Assembly: GCA_016186625.1 (NCBI GenBank)
Contig: JACPLG010000003.1
Coordinates: 88,761-152,760 of the forward strand
From: Candidatus Levyibacteriota bacterium
Lineage (GTDB): Bacteria > Patescibacteria > Microgenomatia > Levybacterales > UBA12049
Length of the DNA: 64,000 bases
Direction: 5' to 3'
In this document: piece by piece, positions 56,151 to 64,000 of the stretch
Position numbering within the stretch: position 1 is the first letter of the stretch
Layout of the letters: each line of letters starts with the position of its first letter
Program-made: the position numbers and the translations under genes
The notes under the pieces: generated by a model
What the model saw: only the letters and a program-made list of their open reading frames with translations
Database searches by the model: none
Told to the model about the DNA's origin: nothing

Positions 56151-57902
56151 CTAAGCCGAGGCAATTTGAGAGACAATAGCTGAGATTTCTTCTCGAAGTT
56201 TTTTTATTTCCCAATCATTCTTTTTTGTATTTTTAAAAGTTTCACTTATTTCTCTTATTCTGTTTTTGAGAAAAAAAACCCTAAGCTCTTTAGAAACTTT
56301 TATTGCTTCTTCGCTCACTTTTTCTGCATTTTCAAATTTTGGTAAAAGCATCAAAAAACACTTATCAAAAACAGGAAGAAGCTCTTTTGCCAAATTTTTA
56401 GATAGGTTCTTTATATCAAACTGTTTAAATTTTTTAGACAGAATAAGAAATTCTGAAAGAATTTTCCCTATACTGGGGACTAAAAACTCATAATTTATAA
56501 GGATTTCTTTTGATTTTAGATATTCGTCTTTTGGATTTTTGCTTTGAATAATTAAAGCAAGCAAATATTCTTCAAGCATTTCACGTCTATCTAATTTTTT
56601 AAGTTTTTGAAAAACTTTCTCATTTTTCCCTTCAGTTTTTCTATCTAATTGTCTAAGAAGAGATTCATATGAAGTGTTTACTTCCCTACTTAACTTCTTA
56701 AGGTAATGTTCTTTGACAATTTCATTTTGGATCATGGAGATTAACGGAAGTAATTCATCGGTTACTGCTTTTTTACCACTTGCTGAGTTTATATCATTTT
56801 CGGAAGTTAGTTTTGAAATAAAAAAATCATAAATTTCTATATCATTCTTGATTGCTTTTTTAAATGCCGAAGGATTCTTTTTTATTGCCTCGTCTGGATC
56901 TTTTCCTGAAGGGACTATTACTGAGACCATAAGTCCCCTTTTTTCCAAAAAAGGTATGCTTCTTTTCATTGCCAAAATCCCGGCTGAATCTTGATCAAGA
57001 CAAAGTGCAGTTTTAGGAGCAAAACGGGAAAGTAAAAGTGCCTGAGGCTCTGTTAGTGCTGTGCCTTTGAGCGCTACAACATTTGTGATTCCTTCTTTGT
57101 ATGCTGAGATAACATCAAACTCGCCTTCCATAACTATTGTTGATCCCTGCTTTTTAATTTCATCTTTTGCCAAATTCAATCCAAAAAACATACCGCCCTT
57201 GTGGTATACAAGTGTATCTTTGGTGTTTATGTATTTAGGTCCAAAATCTTTCTCAGTTAGAGTTCTTCCGGAAAATCCAGCCACATTGCCTCTATGATCA
57301 ATTAGAGGAAAAATAATTCTTCCTCTAAAAAAATCAATGACTCTATTTTCTCTTTGGAACGAAAGTCCTGCTTCAATTAGATCATTTTTGCTAAATTTCT
57401 TTTTATTAATTAGATAGTTGGACAGGTCTTCTCCCCTAAAAGGAGCAAAACCGATATTAAAAGTTTTAATTAACTTATCTGTAAGTTTTCTATGCTTAAC
57501 CAAATACTCCAATGCTTCTTTTCCTGCAGAGTGCTTTGTCAAAACAAAATTATAATATTCAGCCGCCAATTTATTCAAAGAATAAATAAGTTCTTTTTTG
57601 GAAGAGGAAAAAGGCGTACCGTAAGTTTTAATCTCAATCCCTGCTTTTTTGCCTAAAATTCTAAGGGCTTCGATAAATTCCAAATTTTCATATTCCATGA
57701 GAAACGTGAAGGCATCTCCTCCTTTTCCGCAGCCAAAACAATGCCAAATCTGCCTCTCAGGAGAAACAACAAAGGAAGGAGTATTTTCGCTGTGAAAAGG
57801 ACAAATTGTCGTAAAATTCCTTCCCATTTTTTTTAGAGGAAGGTATTCGGAAATAAATCCAACAATGTCTATTTTTTCGCGAACTCGGGATGCCTGGTCC
57901 AT
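56151..57902 (-). CDS. dnaG: DNA primase
   Basis: Zinc-binding domain CPFH...CFGCG (about 38-63), RNA polymerase domain with the TOPRIM motif VMEGEFDVISAYKEG (near 256) and the acidic site LCLDQDSAGILAMKRS. The C-terminal third is helical. At 583 residues it is complete. It makes RNA primers for replication. rpoD follows 36 bases downstream. Confidence 0.95.
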   Translation of the reverse strand: MDQASRVREKIDIVGFISEYLPLKKMGRNFTTICPFHSENTPSFVVSPERQIWHCFGCGKGGDAFTFLMEYENLEFIEALRILGKKAGIEIKTYGTPFSSSKKELIYSLNKLAAEYYNFVLTKHSAGKEALEYLVKHRKLTDKLIKTFNIGFAPFRGEDLSNYLINKKKFSKNDLIEAGLSFQRENRVIDFFRGRIIFPLIDHRGNVAGFSGRTLTEKDFGPKYINTKDTLVYHKGGMFFGLNLAKDEIKKQGSTIVMEGEFDVISAYKEGITNVVALKGTALTEPQALLLSRFAPKTALCLDQDSAGILAMKRSIPFLEKRGLMVSVIVPSGKDPDEAIKKNPSAFKKAIKNDIEIYDFFISKLTSENDINSASGKKAVTDELLPLISMIQNEIVKEHYLKKLSREVNTSYESLLRQLDRKTEGKNEKVFQKLKKLDRREMLEEYLLALIIQSKNPKDEYLKSKEILINYEFLVPSIGKILSEFLILSKKFKQFDIKNLSKNLAKELLPVFDKCFLMLLPKFENAEKVSEEAIKVSKELRVFFLKNRIREISETFKNTKKNDWEIKKLREEISAIVSQIASA

Positions 57903-57910
57903 ATCCTGAA

Positions 57911-57966
57911 AATTTCTAAATCCTAATTTCTAATTTCTAAACATTTAGGTTAATTAGGTCAATTTC
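57911..57966. repeat. heptamer repeat in the dnaG-purA intergenic region
   Basis: TAATTTC-TAATTTC-TAA followed by TTAGGTTAATTAGG, the same 7-bp style as 5902 and 25239. It lies in the divergent promoter region of dnaG and purA. Confidence 0.75.
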
Positions 57967-58031
57967 TTGGCTATTGTACCACGCCTAACTTGCAAGTGCG
58001 AGTCAAGTTGGGGTAAAATCCAAAAGTCCAG

Positions 58032-59303
58032 ATGGCAGCAATTGTTGTAATCGGTGCCCAGTGGGGCGATGAGGGAAAAGGCAAAATCATAGATTATCTT
58101 GCCGCTGATGCCGATTTTGTAGTCAGATTTCACGGTGGAAATAACGCAGGGCATACTATTATTAATAGCAAAGGAAAATTCAGTCTTCACCTAATTCCCT
58201 CAGGAATTTTTAATCCTAGGACAAAAAACATTATTTCAAATGGTTTAGTTTTGGATCTTAGGGTATTGATAAAAGAAATTGAAGAAGTAGAAAAGGCCGG
58301 CATAAAAGTTGCGGGAAGACTTTTTATTTCACCTCGAGCACATTTAATAATGCCGTATCACAGACTATTGGATGCGCTTTATGAGGAAGCGAAAGGAAAA
58401 GGTAAAACCGGAACAACAGGAAGAGGCATTGGACCAGCCTATGCTGATAAAGTAAGTTATAACGGAATAAGACTTGGCGAATTAATGAATCCAAAATTAT
58501 TCACTGAAAAATTAAAAGCTCAGCTTCTTCTCAAAAATAAAATACTAAAAGCTCTAGGATCCAGTCCTTTAAAGCAACATTTAATCGAAAAGGATTTTGC
58601 AGAATATAGAAAAAAGGTCCAGCCCTATATCTTGGAAACATTCGAAACGCTAAATAATGCAATTGATAAAAATAAAAACATTGTTTTTGAAGGAGCGCAG
58701 GGGGTGTTTCTTGATAATGACTGGGGAACTTATCCATATGTAACTGCCTCTTCGATATTATCCGGCGGCCTCACTCATAATGCAGGTATTGCTCCTCAGA
58801 AAATTAAAAATGTTTTAGGAGTTGCAAAAGCATATACTACCAGAGTTGGGCAGGGTCCCTTCCCTACCGAACAATCAAATGGTATTGGTGACCAACTAAG
58901 AGAGGTGGGGAAAGAGTTTGGCGCTACAACAGGAAGGCCGCGGAGATGCGGTTGGCTTGATTTGGAACTTTTACGATTCGCGGCGAAGATAAACGGATTT
59001 ACCGGCCTTGCTATCACCAAGCTTGATGTTTTGGATAACTTTTCAGAAATAAAAGTAGCAGCCTATTATGAATATAAGGGTAAAAAAGTTAGTTATGAAA
59101 GTTTGGAGACAATGGATTTGGGTAAAATAAAACCCGTTTACAAAAAATTCAATGGTTGGAAATCTTCTACAAAAGGTTTGTCAAAGTTGGGACAACTTCC
59201 AAAAGAAGCAAAGCAGTATTTAAATTTTATCGAAAAGCAAATCGATGTCCCAATAAAATATATTTCAACAGGAGGAGGACGCAGTGAAACAATCAAAGTT
59301 TAA
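58032..59303 (+). CDS. purA: adenylosuccinate synthetase
   Basis: First step from IMP to AMP. GAQWGDEGKGKIIDYL gives the GTP P-loop and catalytic residues; HGGNNAGHTI, GTTGRGIGPAYADK, FEGAQGVFLDNDWGTYPYVT and GRPRRCGWLDL follow. Full length. TAAAAT lies 10 bases before the ATG. It overlaps the following HAD gene by 20 bases. Confidence 0.96.
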   Translation: MAAIVVIGAQWGDEGKGKIIDYLAADADFVVRFHGGNNAGHTIINSKGKFSLHLIPSGIFNPRTKNIISNGLVLDLRVLIKEIEEVEKAGIKVAGRLFISPRAHLIMPYHRLLDALYEEAKGKGKTGTTGRGIGPAYADKVSYNGIRLGELMNPKLFTEKLKAQLLLKNKILKALGSSPLKQHLIEKDFAEYRKKVQPYILETFETLNNAIDKNKNIVFEGAQGVFLDNDWGTYPYVTASSILSGGLTHNAGIAPQKIKNVLGVAKAYTTRVGQGPFPTEQSNGIGDQLREVGKEFGATTGRPRRCGWLDLELLRFAAKINGFTGLAITKLDVLDNFSEIKVAAYYEYKGKKVSYESLETMDLGKIKPVYKKFNGWKSSTKGLSKLGQLPKEAKQYLNFIEKQIDVPIKYISTGGGRSETIKV

Positions 59304-60054
59304 TAAAAAATATAAAGCATTAATGCTTGATATCGATGGGACATTAATCAGATTTTCCGGAGAAGAAATCCTTCCCTCTGAAAAAGTACGAAAGGCTATA
59401 AAGAAAGCTGAGAAATTACTCCATGTTGGCCTAGCTACATCAAGGCCATATTCTTTTACCATGTTTGTTCTCGAACATTTGGAGCTATCAAGTCCTTGTA
59501 TTATAACAGGAGGCGCTCAAATCTATGACCCTATCAAAAAAAAGGTAGTCTTTGAGAGACTAATTGAACCCAACGCTATTCAGAAAATATTTAACTTAGC
59601 AAGAAAGTATAATTTGACTGTAGTTGATGATGGGCGAGGAAAAATAGGATCACTTGAAGAAAAAGATATAAAAAATCCAACTCAAATCTGGATAAGAATT
59701 GACGATCAGCAAACTTTAGATCCCGTCTTCAATGAACTATCAAAAAATTCTACAATCTCAGTTCATAAGGTAATTTCAAGATTCAGTGGGGAAAATGATA
59801 TTCTAATCAACCACACTGAGTCTACAAAACAGCATGGGATATTAAAGGTTGCAGAGATTTTGGGAATTGAGACTCATGATATTATTGGCGTTGGTGATGG
59901 ATATAACGATTTCCCTCTTCTTATGGCCTGCGGTCTAAAAGTTGCTATGGGCAATGCAGAAGAAGATTTAAAAGCAATTGCTGATTATATTGCCCCTAGT
60001 GTTGAAGAAGATGGTGTAGCCGACGTTATAGAAAAATTCGTCTTAAAGCATTAG
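59284..60054 (+). CDS. Cof-type HAD phosphatase
   Basis: HAD motif 1 LMLDIDGTLIRF, motif 2 LATSRP, and C-terminal GVGDGYNDFPLLMACGLKVAMGNA (motif 4), with a type IIB cap between. Probably a sugar- or nucleotide-phosphate phosphatase. GTG start with the ribosome-binding site AGGAGG inside the end of purA. Lies between purA and purB, 27 bases before the latter. Confidence 0.85.
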   Translation: MKQSKFNKKYKALMLDIDGTLIRFSGEEILPSEKVRKAIKKAEKLLHVGLATSRPYSFTMFVLEHLELSSPCIITGGAQIYDPIKKKVVFERLIEPNAIQKIFNLARKYNLTVVDDGRGKIGSLEEKDIKNPTQIWIRIDDQQTLDPVFNELSKNSTISVHKVISRFSGENDILINHTESTKQHGILKVAEILGIETHDIIGVGDGYNDFPLLMACGLKVAMGNAEEDLKAIADYIAPSVEEDGVADVIEKFVLKH

Positions 60055-60081
60055 GGAAGATATACCTGGTATATTAGTCCT

Positions 60082-61440
60082 ATGATATCGAAAATGAAAA
60101 ACCTAATTAATACTCTAAATGCAATCTCTCCGATTGACGGAAGGTATAGAAATCATGTTGAAGAATTATCGGATTACTCATCTGAGTTTGCTTTTATTAA
60201 ATATCGAACAGAAATTGAAATCCGCTATTTGATCGCTCTTTCTAAAATCGGAATATTTCGAAAATTAAGTAATAACGAACAAAAAATTTTCAATAAGCTG
60301 ATTGAAAATCTTGACATTGATGAGGCAGAAAAAGTTAAAGATATCGAAGAAACCACACGACACGATGTTAAAGCTATCGAGTACTATCTTAAAGAAAAAC
60401 TTTCAAACACAACTCTCTCAGATATTTTAGAATTCATTCATTTTGGCCTCACTTCGGAGGATGTAAATAATCTGGCAATTAGACTCATGTTAAAAGATGC
60501 AATCCAAATTGTTATTTTGAAGAAATTACAAAACTTAAGTAAGGAAATTTTAAATCAAACAAACAAATACAAAAAACTCCCAATGCTTGGAAGAACTCAT
60601 GGACAGGCAGCGCTCCCAACAACTCTAGGAAAGGAGTTTTTAGTTTTTTACGAAAGAATTAATATCGAACTAAAGATACTGCAAGCTTTCAAATTAAAGG
60701 GAAAGTTAAATGGCGCTGTTGGTAATTATAGCGCGCTAAATTTTGCCTATCCCAAAATTGACTGGAGAAAATTTTCAAAAGACTTTGTTACTTCTTTTGG
60801 TTTGGAAGTGAATCAAACAACAAATCAAATTGCGCCTTATGAGGATATAATTTATATTTTTCAAACTCTTCAGAGAATAAACGGGATTTTGCTTGATTTT
60901 AATCAGGACATGTGGCGATATATTTCAGATGGATGGTTAATCCAAGAAAATAAAAAGGGAGAAATTGGCTCCTCAACAATGCCCCAGAAAATAAATCCGA
61001 TTATGTTTGAAAATAGTGAAGGAAACTTGATAATTGCCAACTCATTAATCGAAGGGTTTACGAGTAAACTTCCACTCTCTCGTTTGCAACGCGATTTATC
61101 AAATAGCACAATTTCAAGAAATTTCGGACTAACCCTTGCCTATTGTTTATTGGCCTACAAGAATTGTTTATCAGGACTGCTTCGCATCAAAGTAAACGAG
61201 AATAAGATTATTGACGACCTAAACAGTGATTGGTCAATTCTTTCGGAAGCGGTTCAAATTTATCTTAAGAAACAAGGAGTTAAAAAAGGATATGAAATAT
61301 TAAAAGACTTAACTCGGGGAGAAAAAATGGGCAGAGATGATTTTCTAAGAATGGTTGATAAACTTCCGCTCAATAAAAATCAGAAAGACGAACTTAAAAA
61401 GTTAACTCCTCAAAACTATATCGGTATTACTTATCCATAA
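60082..61440 (+). CDS. purB: adenylosuccinate lyase
   Basis: Fumarase/aspartase superfamily: SPIDGRYRNHVEELSDYSSE, TRHDVKAIEYYLKE, HFGLTSEDVNNLA, MLGRTHGQAALPTTLG and the signature GSSTMPQKINPIMFEN with the catalytic serine. It is of the long E. coli-like PurB type. It splits adenylosuccinate and SAICAR. TGGTATATT lies 8 bases before the ATG. Confidence 0.95.
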   Translation: MISKMKNLINTLNAISPIDGRYRNHVEELSDYSSEFAFIKYRTEIEIRYLIALSKIGIFRKLSNNEQKIFNKLIENLDIDEAEKVKDIEETTRHDVKAIEYYLKEKLSNTTLSDILEFIHFGLTSEDVNNLAIRLMLKDAIQIVILKKLQNLSKEILNQTNKYKKLPMLGRTHGQAALPTTLGKEFLVFYERINIELKILQAFKLKGKLNGAVGNYSALNFAYPKIDWRKFSKDFVTSFGLEVNQTTNQIAPYEDIIYIFQTLQRINGILLDFNQDMWRYISDGWLIQENKKGEIGSSTMPQKINPIMFENSEGNLIIANSLIEGFTSKLPLSRLQRDLSNSTISRNFGLTLAYCLLAYKNCLSGLLRIKVNENKIIDDLNSDWSILSEAVQIYLKKQGVKKGYEILKDLTRGEKMGRDDFLRMVDKLPLNKNQKDELKKLTPQNYIGITYP

Positions 61441-61490
61441 TGACCATGGCATACCTCGATTGCAAAAACCTTTGGAAATTGTTTTTTATT

Positions 61491-62354
61491 TTAAGAAGTG
61501 GTGACGCTATCCCAATCAGAGGAAAATTTTTCAATTCCTTTATCCGTTAGGGTATGTTTTATATCAAACTGATCCCAATTATTTTCTAAATTAAGCTCCT
61601 TATACGAAATGTTTAAAAGTGAACCTTTATTATATTCATAACTTTCCAAACCTTCTAAATGGCGTTCCCCAAGTTCTTCATAAATTTTTGCCGGTGCAGT
61701 TATAATATCTGATCCTAATTTTACAGCATATTTAAGATGGTCAATACTTCTAACACTTGCAGTCAAAACTTCAACATGTCTATCACTATCCTTAAACATT
61801 TTAATAATATTTTTTATAAGATCCATGCCGTTTTCTCCTATATCATCTAGTCTTCCGATAAAAGGAGAAACAAAAACATCACCTTTTTTTGCTCCTTTTG
61901 TTGCACAGTAAACTGCTGCTGCCTGTTCCTGGGAAAAACAAAGTGTCATATTAACTCTTATACCTAAATCGATTGATCTTCTTGCGGCAATTAACCCTTC
62001 TCTGTTAATCGGAAATTTAATATGTGCATTTGGAATCCAGGTATACATTTCTTTGGCTTGGCTTAGCATTTCATTTGCAGTTGAATCCTTATCTGCATAA
62101 ACTTCAATTGACACAAATCCTTCTGGAATTAATTTTGATATTTTCCCAACAGTGTCTTTGTAGAAATTTAAAAGCTCTTCCCGCTTTACCTTCTCTCTTC
62201 CACTTAATAAACTTTTAATAGCTGGATTTTTAATAGCAAGAGTGGGATTTGTAGTCTGACCGTCAAGCCGGCCAATTAATTTTATTACTTCCGCTGTTTC
62301 ATTTGGATCGGCGCTGTCTAAAAATAATCTTGTTTTTATATTGTTAAGGCTCAT
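61491..62354 (-). CDS. tal: transaldolase-family protein
   Basis: LFLDSADPNETAEVIKLIGRLDGQTTNPTL is the start of the fold; IPNAHIKFPIN holds the Schiff-base lysine (near 112); GIRVNMTLCFSQEQA, VSPFIGRLDDIG and EVLTASVRSIDHLKYAV follow. It moves dihydroxyacetone units in the pentose phosphate pathway. Length 287 is between the short and long forms. The fructose-6-phosphate aldolase alternative is less likely because of length. Confidence 0.88.
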   Translation of the reverse strand: MSLNNIKTRLFLDSADPNETAEVIKLIGRLDGQTTNPTLAIKNPAIKSLLSGREKVKREELLNFYKDTVGKISKLIPEGFVSIEVYADKDSTANEMLSQAKEMYTWIPNAHIKFPINREGLIAARRSIDLGIRVNMTLCFSQEQAAAVYCATKGAKKGDVFVSPFIGRLDDIGENGMDLIKNIIKMFKDSDRHVEVLTASVRSIDHLKYAVKLGSDIITAPAKIYEELGERHLEGLESYEYNKGSLLNISYKELNLENNWDQFDIKHTLTDKGIEKFSSDWDSVTTS

Positions 62355-62385
62355 TTTTTATGATATTTACTTGTCACATTTTAGC

Positions 62386-62406
62386 TTCCCACTTGACATG
62401 TGGGAA
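62386..62406. repeat. palindrome TTCCCAC-N7-GTGGGAA
   Basis: Same 7-bp stem as at 15043, 16101 and 22608, with the different loop TTGACAT. It lies upstream of the transaldolase gene; the TTGACA inside the loop could act as -35 element. Confidence 0.75.
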
Positions 62407-62458
62407 CTCGGGTATAGTTCTTGTTTGGTATCTTCTAAAATTGGTATAAAAAGTTTAT

Positions 62459-62707
62459 TCATATTCCTAGAACATTATTTATTTTTTCTTTGTCAAAACC
62501 CAAAATATTTACTACCGTTCCATCGTCTTTTGTGATATGAGTACAAGGCACACCCATTGATCCGCATGAATCAATTGACGCCTGCATTTCTTCGGGCTGC
62601 TGATCAATTAAAACATCTTCAAATTGAATATTTTTCTCACTTAAGTATTGTTTTAACATTTTGCAATAAGGACATGTTGTTGTTGAGTAAATTTTTACTT
62701 TTGGCAT
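62459..62707 (-). CDS. glutaredoxin-like protein
   Basis: An 82-residue glutaredoxin/NrdH type: KIYSTTTCPYCKMLKQYLSEKNI with active site CPYC (12-15), a cis-proline region GVPCTHI and GFDKEKINNVLGI. It probably serves as cytoplasmic thiol reductant. A ribosome-binding site AAAGGAGGTGA precedes the ATG. Confidence 0.9.
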   Translation of the reverse strand: MPKVKIYSTTTCPYCKMLKQYLSEKNIQFEDVLIDQQPEEMQASIDSCGSMGVPCTHITKDDGTVVNILGFDKEKINNVLGI

Positions 62708-62731
62708 ATTACTAATTCACCTCCTTTAGTT

Positions 62732-63016
62732 TTATTTTACACTTTTTAAATTAAATTTCTCATCAGGATCTAAATAATCATTATCCTCATAACACCAGAT
62801 AAATGAGTGTTCATCAGCCGGATATGAGGCCATAACTTGATGTCCTGTTTTTGCTGCATGAATCCTCATATGCTGGGCGCATGAATCACAGCAGCCAACA
62901 TATCCGCAAGTCAAACAAACTCTCTGGCCGAAAGGACAAAAATGATTTTCTTCGCACTTTTCAACTCTTGGACCAACAAATTTTTTTGGTAAATGCTTAC
63001 ACTCGGCTATCTTCAT
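62732..63016 (-). CDS. UBP-type zinc finger protein
   Basis: A 94-residue stand-alone ZnF-UBP domain: CKHLPKKFVGPRVEKCEEN, CLTCGYVGCCDSCAQHMRIHAAKTGHQVMASYP and SFIWCYEDNDYLDP. In eukaryotes the fold binds the ubiquitin C-terminus; in bacteria its target is unknown. It lies between a DUF3179 gene and a glutaredoxin gene on one strand, 5 bases after the former. Confidence 0.88.
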   Translation of the reverse strand: MKIAECKHLPKKFVGPRVEKCEENHFCPFGQRVCLTCGYVGCCDSCAQHMRIHAAKTGHQVMASYPADEHSFIWCYEDNDYLDPDEKFNLKSVK

Positions 63017-63021
63017 ATTAA

Positions 63022-64000
63022 TTAATTCCTATAAAGCTCTGTATCGGGATGAAACGCCGCCCAGGCAAACCAGAAAAGACGAATTGGTATAACTTCCTCT
63101 TGCGTTTGTAAATTTGTGGCTTTAATCTGTCCAGAATCAGTTCGTTCCAATCTAATCGACGTGTTTCCAACAGTATCCTCTATTATTTTTTTCTTATCAA
63201 AAACGCTTTCAGGATAGGCTTTTGATAATCCATCTAACTCAACACCATAAACTACGGTTTTTATCTGGAGTTGTCTGTTTAAATCCTTAACTCCAAAGTA
63301 AATTTCATCATCCTGCTCATAAGTGCCATAAGGGTATTGATCATAATTCCTTGAAAAACCTGTATCCCTTGATAAAACCAAAGTATCAGGGTGTTCTTTA
63401 TACCACTCTCCCCAGGTAGTTGTAACAATAGGAATTTGTTTTAATTTTTCGTTTCTTCTTGCCCCGGGACCAACAATTGCCTCGCCTGTGATTTGCTGCC
63501 ATAAATTCCCTTCATACCTGTCATACATAACCAGATCTGAGTTATGGAGTTTTCCTGATACCCCAAATTCGGTTATTACCCTGTTAACCTTTCTTTCAAA
63601 CGCAACAGCTGAGCCACAAAGAGGACAAAAAGTAACAGCAACAGGTTTATTCAGGAGAGTATCATTTACTATTTCATGCCAGTTCATTATTCTCTGAGGA
63701 TACGCTCTTTGTACGCCCTCATAATCAATTGCAAAGACTATATCATTGTCATTTAACCACCCAGCTTCATTTGCGCTTTCAAATTTTGGATTATCTATTG
63801 ATGGAATACAGTCTTTTCCTCCAAAGCATCCTTGTAAAAGGTCTTCTGGTTTTATTTTTGCACCGGAAAAATCAGTTTGAAATGAAACTTTGTTAACAAC
63901 AGTAGAACCTGGCTCTGCTTCTTCAAACGATTGGAAACTATACTGCCCTCCTATCCATGTTAGTAAGGTTGATAGAAAAAATATGGGAATTAAAAAAATC
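63022..64000 (-). CDS. DUF3179 membrane-anchored protein (5' end outside window)
   Basis: The frame is open to the right edge, so the true start lies beyond 64000; the ATG at 63687 is internal. The visible N-terminal part is a membrane helix (FLIPIFFLSTLLTWIGG). Then come CFGGKDCIPSIDNPKFESAN, WLNDNDIVFAIDYEGVQRAYP, FCPLCGSAVAFERKVN and LYDRYEGNLWQQ-like MYDRYEGNLWQQITGEA, all typical for DUF3179. Cysteine pairs suggest metal binding. The function of the family is not known. Confidence 0.87.
   Translation of the reverse strand, partial: IFLIPIFFLSTLLTWIGGQYSFQSFEEAEPGSTVVNKVSFQTDFSGAKIKPEDLLQGCFGGKDCIPSIDNPKFESANEAGWLNDNDIVFAIDYEGVQRAYPQRIMNWHEIVNDTLLNKPVAVTFCPLCGSAVAFERKVNRVITEFGVSGKLHNSDLVMYDRYEGNLWQQITGEAIVGPGARRNEKLKQIPIVTTTWGEWYKEHPDTLVLSRDTGFSRNYDQYPYGTYEQDDEIYFGVKDLNRQLQIKTVVYGVELDGLSKAYPESVFDKKKIIEDTVGNTSIRLERTDSGQIKATNLQTQEEVIPIRLFWFAWAAFHPDTELYRN

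Overview
The window looks like a chromosomal segment of a Candidate Phyla Radiation (Patescibacteria) bacterium, most likely from the Microgenomates side. The reasons are AT-rich DNA with tightly packed, often overlapping genes, short housekeeping enzymes, and families typical of that group: a DUF2298 membrane protein, DUF5667, DUF3175, DUF5676, an EF-Tu-domain-like mini protein, and many tiny palindromic repeats. UGA is used as a normal stop. The taxon is an inference; there is no rRNA gene to confirm it.

Layout. 0-5.4 kb: end of a DUF2298 protein, LCP-family ligase, tpiA, a PcrA/UvrD-type helicase and a FemAB-like protein. 5.4-8.8 kb: a decayed methyltransferase, nickel superoxide dismutase with its processing protease, two unknown proteins and an EF-Tu domain-II-like protein. 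8.8-10.2 kb: a scrambled tRNA-Asn/GIY-YIG region full of small hairpins, with one intact tRNA-Asn. 10.2-15 kb: a more GC-rich cell-surface operon (secreted proteins, a subtilase, membrane-anchored beta-sandwich proteins). 16-23.4 kb: the most unusual part, an array of small segments separated by twelve copies, all in one orientation, of a 14-bp box GCTATAATTGCCCC. Segments hold single genes (SDR, thioredoxin-like, membrane proteins), four toxin-antitoxin modules, or only palindromic non-coding DNA, and one 106-bp non-coding segment is present twice. The layout resembles a gene-cassette array, but no recombinase is seen in the window. 23.4-28.2 kb: small membrane proteins, a winged-helix/HEPN-like protein, a second subtilase and a DUF5667 protein.

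28-32.9 kb: mltG, purH, def, a class A beta-lactamase-like hydrolase and an IrrE-like protease. 32.9-47 kb: a thiol and metal stress block. A BlaI/M56 (BlaR-like) pair has matching operators in front of blaI and in front of a dsbA operon that also encodes three cysteine/histidine-rich proteins of unknown function. An ArsR-merA operon has its own palindromic operator. A long operon led by an ArsR-YHS repressor encodes DUF1573, CcdA-like, DUF305, DUF5676 and CopB-type ATPase proteins. A DipZ-like CcdA-thioredoxin fusion lies on the other strand.

47-64 kb: hydrolase, MsrA, a glycosidase-like protein and a decayed stretch with a broken msrA copy; then a hexapeptide-repeat transferase, HAD phosphatase and YvcK operon, VIT1/CCC1 transporter, DsbB, YjbQ, rpoD and dnaG, divergent purA-HAD-purB, transaldolase, glutaredoxin, a UBP zinc-finger protein and the start-truncated DUF3179 protein. 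Many genes have a TATAAT box 6-10 bases before the start codon and no ribosome-binding site, which suggests frequent leaderless transcription.
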